From positions 1-64,000 of the forward strand of contig JAKJHU010000047.1 in NCBI GenBank assembly GCA_022316685.1: a stretch of 64,000 bases of DNA. The letters run 5' to 3'. This document shows positions 61,177 through 64,000 of the stretch, in pieces. This stretch comes from Progne subis subis (taxonomy: Eukaryota; Chordata; Aves; Passeriformes; Hirundinidae). The position numbers were made by a program, and so were the translations under genes. The notes beneath the pieces were generated by a model that saw nothing but the letters and a program-made list of their open reading frames with translations, was not told where the DNA came from and did no database searches. Position 1 is the first letter of the stretch. Every line of letters starts with the position of its first letter.

Positions 61177-64000
61177 TGGAATTCAGGTATCATTGCATGA
61201 AGATCTCTACTTTCCCCCTTTCTCGACATTTGCACACCTGCAGCCATTTATCACTGTGCACGCTAAAAAGGCCACGTTAAAGCCTCTGAATGCAGGTAAA
61301 ACAAACAGTCCCCACGAACAAATGTCACCATCCACACAAATGTGAATAATTGCCTGCACAGACACCAAACCCAGCATCCTCCACCCACTCCGTGGTTTAT
61401 AAACTAGTGTGTTTCCAGCTGTAGGACTAAAATAACTTCCCCTAAACTTTCATCCTCCTACAGCAGAGTCAGTCTGCAGATGGAGAAGTGCCTAAGGGGC
61501 GCAGCTAAATACAGATAAATGCTGCTTTTGCTGTTTGTTGCAGCTGCTAATAGGAGGCCCATGGATGCAACCTTCGGCACTCCAGAGCAATCAGTCCTGC
61601 AGAGCCTTTCAGCACTGGAGTGTGCTCCAAATAAACAGTGGGAAGTGTCAAAGTGGCATGAACACATTCTTTAGGGGCATGAGCAAATTTTGGATGAAGA
61701 TGCTTTTTCTCAGGATGCCTGCAAAATTTTATGAGAAGTAACAGGTTAAGTTCTTGCAGCAGTTTGACACATTATCTGTCAAATGTCATTCTTGAAGCAA
61801 GAGTAGGCTGCCCTCATGTACCACCTCATTAGCATGTTCCTTGCATGCCTGTCTAGAAGAGATGGAGCCTGACTGGACCTGTCTGGTAGGACCTAGGAGA
61901 CAGTTTGTGAGGTTTATCAGGGTCATGGTGCCAGAAAGACATTAAGGTTTAAATTACAATTAAACAACTATATCCAGATGAAAACACCACTAGGTTTGCT
62001 AAGGTTAAGTTCAGTCACATTCTACAGTGCAGTTTATTGGCACTGAAGGCCAACATATGTCCCACCAACTGCTGGAACACAGCAATATAAAAGACTTTGA
62101 AGCACATACAAAACAAGTTCAGACCTTAGAAACACATCATAGGAGTGCCTGGAATCACATTTCAAGATATGTATCATATTTCTGTTTAGCGTGCAATCAT
62201 GAGTTTCAAGTACAAGGCACAAAGAAATACTGCTTACAACTTTCTAACATCTACCTTTATCAGTTGCAGCAATTACCTTCTTTTTCATGCAACAGATTTC
62301 ATGCATTAGGTGTAACTTACTCTGTCATGAGGTGGAATTCTCCCCAACAGACAACCAGACCATTCCCTATTACTGACAGAAATAATACACAAAGAAAAAC
62401 AATGGAGGGAAAACTTAAAAACAAGCAAACAAACAACCACCTGCATGCCTCAAACGCCACATGGACAGAAGTTAGGTAACTACATCTAGAAATGCTATTC
62501 CATCATTTTAGTAATGGTTCAGGAATGGTATTCCCCACTGAGTGTTTCCACTGAAACACCTGAAATCACATGCTGCCCAGTCTCTCCCTTCCTATGTGGC
62601 AGGATAAGGAAGAGGACTGGAGGTACAAAAGGTGAAGATCACGGATTGAGATAAGAAAATGAACAGTAGCAGAAACAGTATTTTTCAAAGGGTGTGCAAG
62701 AGACAAACAATTCATACATGAGTGCTCACCCCCCTGGAAAAGCCAACTGCAGTGGCTATGCAACCCAGGAGGGACCCATTCCCAGAGAATGATGGGAGCT
62801 AGTATGAAATAACCTCCATGTCCTAGCCAAGCCCCTCCTGGACTCTAAAAATTAACCCTGTTCTGTCTAGAATCAGGGTGTTAACCACCTCTTGCTCTAC
62901 ACCATCTATGTCATGCCCATATCCTACACCTTCAAATTAGACAGAGATATATAAACAAAAGAATGGGTATCATTTCTGTAGTCAGTAGCCAGCCCCCCAG
63001 ATGTCTGTTGCGTTCATTTAGCCCATGACTGTGGGTTCTACCCAGTCCTAGACGTCTCCCAGGACAGCAGGGCTGCTGTGCTGCTGGCAGGAGCTCACCC
63101 TGGGTGTGTCTGGAGCAGTGCACTCTCACTGTCCATGGCAGTGATCACACACAGTGACAGTGCCAGGCAGCAACCAAAATCATAAATGCAGTCCTACAGC
63201 ACAGACTGTTCTTATCCACAAATCAAATCCCCCCGAGGCACACATCGTGTTTCCTCAGGGCTAGTGGTTACAGCAAGTGGCCACAAGATGGTAAGTGCAT
63301 ATCACCTGTACTCTACTCCAGCTGTGCGCAGGTGATGCTTGGATTCTTTTGCTTTCATCTGATGAACATTTAATGAAAGGGGCACAAACACTGAGTGGAT
63401 GAAACCTTAAAATCTGAGCTATTTCTGAATTTCAGGGCTTTTGGAGCAGTAAAAGTATAAATAAATAATGGAGCACTAAAAATCACTTGGCAATAACCAT
63501 TAGCAATTACTTAGAGATTCCCACTCATTTTTATTTTGGCTTCAACTGCTTCTCTGTGATGTCACCGAAAATTAGTTTCTAAATCTTCCTCTAAGCCCAC
63601 TCTGTTTGCCAAGGATTCAAAAGATGAGCAATAGGTGGATGTGCCTAGTCAGAAAACGATGAACCTGCCCTCGAGACCCACAGCAGAGGATGAACGCTTC
63701 TTGTCTGTGTTTATTCTACGTATGATATAAACACAGCAAAGCATATTCAGCACGAAACTGAAAAACTAAGTGCCTAATTACGTAAGTAGTCTCACTGGAG
63801 TCAATCACTTACTTTTAGTTAGACACACACCTTGCTCAGCCAGGTGTAAAATTACCACATTACCGACTGTCTCGCTTGCCTCTCTCCTAAGAGAACACCG
63901 CGCCGCACACGCAGGACTGATTTGATTGCCTCCGTCTTTTATTGGGAAATAACGTATGTCATGGCAACACCAGACGACTATTGTTTCCTTTGTTCTGTTC
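61177..64000. other. Unique intron sequence to the right edge
   Basis: No repeat recognised. A 150-codon plus-strand frame at 62027-62479 has no domain and ends in ordinary AT-rich sequence. Nothing further supported. Confidence 0.5.

Larger units (their letters stand above)
30690..64000 (-). other. NELL1: NELL1 intron, 5' side of the exon (partial)
   Basis: This stretch precedes the acceptor on the sense (minus) strand and runs off the right edge, so the intron is at least 33.3 kb. The preceding NELL1 EGF module (a DEC-type calcium-binding repeat) should lie on this side, but no matching exon was seen. It contains five of the six CR1 fragments, one solo LTR and one further LTR-like element. 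Introns this long fit what is known of NELL1. Confidence 0.85.

Overview
The window is vertebrate nuclear DNA, almost certainly from a bird and probably a songbird. Evidence for a bird: AT-rich non-coding sequence dotted with 3'-end fragments of CR1 LINEs (three end in the characteristic ATTCTRTG-type octamer repeat), class II-like solo LTRs with 6-bp target duplications, and a GC-rich bird repeat. The songbird guess rests on recall of an LTR that begins TGTCTTGG, and is weaker. There are no bacterial-type genes, operons, CRISPR arrays, tRNA or rRNA genes.

The only host coding sequence I can support is one 96-bp exon on the minus strand at 30594-30689. It has a clean acceptor and donor, is phase 1-1, and encodes one six-cysteine EGF-like module. 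The residues match, with about two differences, my memory of the fourth EGF-like module of NELL1 (protein kinase C-binding protein NELL1), a secreted thrombospondin-1-like glycoprotein. NELL1 is known for very large introns. The rest of the window therefore reads as two introns: at least 30.6 kb on the 3' side of the exon (lower coordinates) and at least 33.3 kb on the 5' side (higher coordinates).

Repeat layout from left to right: CR1 fragment at 7.8-8.2 kb; solo LTR copy 1 at 15.4-15.9 kb; GC-rich LTR-like repeat at 19.4-20.05 kb and a shorter relative at 24.6-24.9 kb; poly(A) tract at 29.85 kb just 3' of the exon; solo LTR copy 2 at 35.3-35.8 kb; CR1 fragments at 40.4-40.6, 42.7-43.3 and 54.0-55.05 kb (the last keeps reverse-transcriptase-like coding remnants); an LTR starting TGTCTTGG at 59.46 kb, followed by CR1 tails at 60.1-60.2 and 61.0-61.2 kb. 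All six CR1 fragments and both solo LTRs lie on the plus strand, antisense to the NELL1 exon.

I found no novel system. The more interesting leftovers are two open reading frames outside recognised repeats (minus strand 53030-53374; plus strand 51648-52274), the conserved solo-LTR pair, and an unassigned CCAAT-containing block near 49.5-50.05 kb. Family names come from memory and pattern recognition, not from a search.
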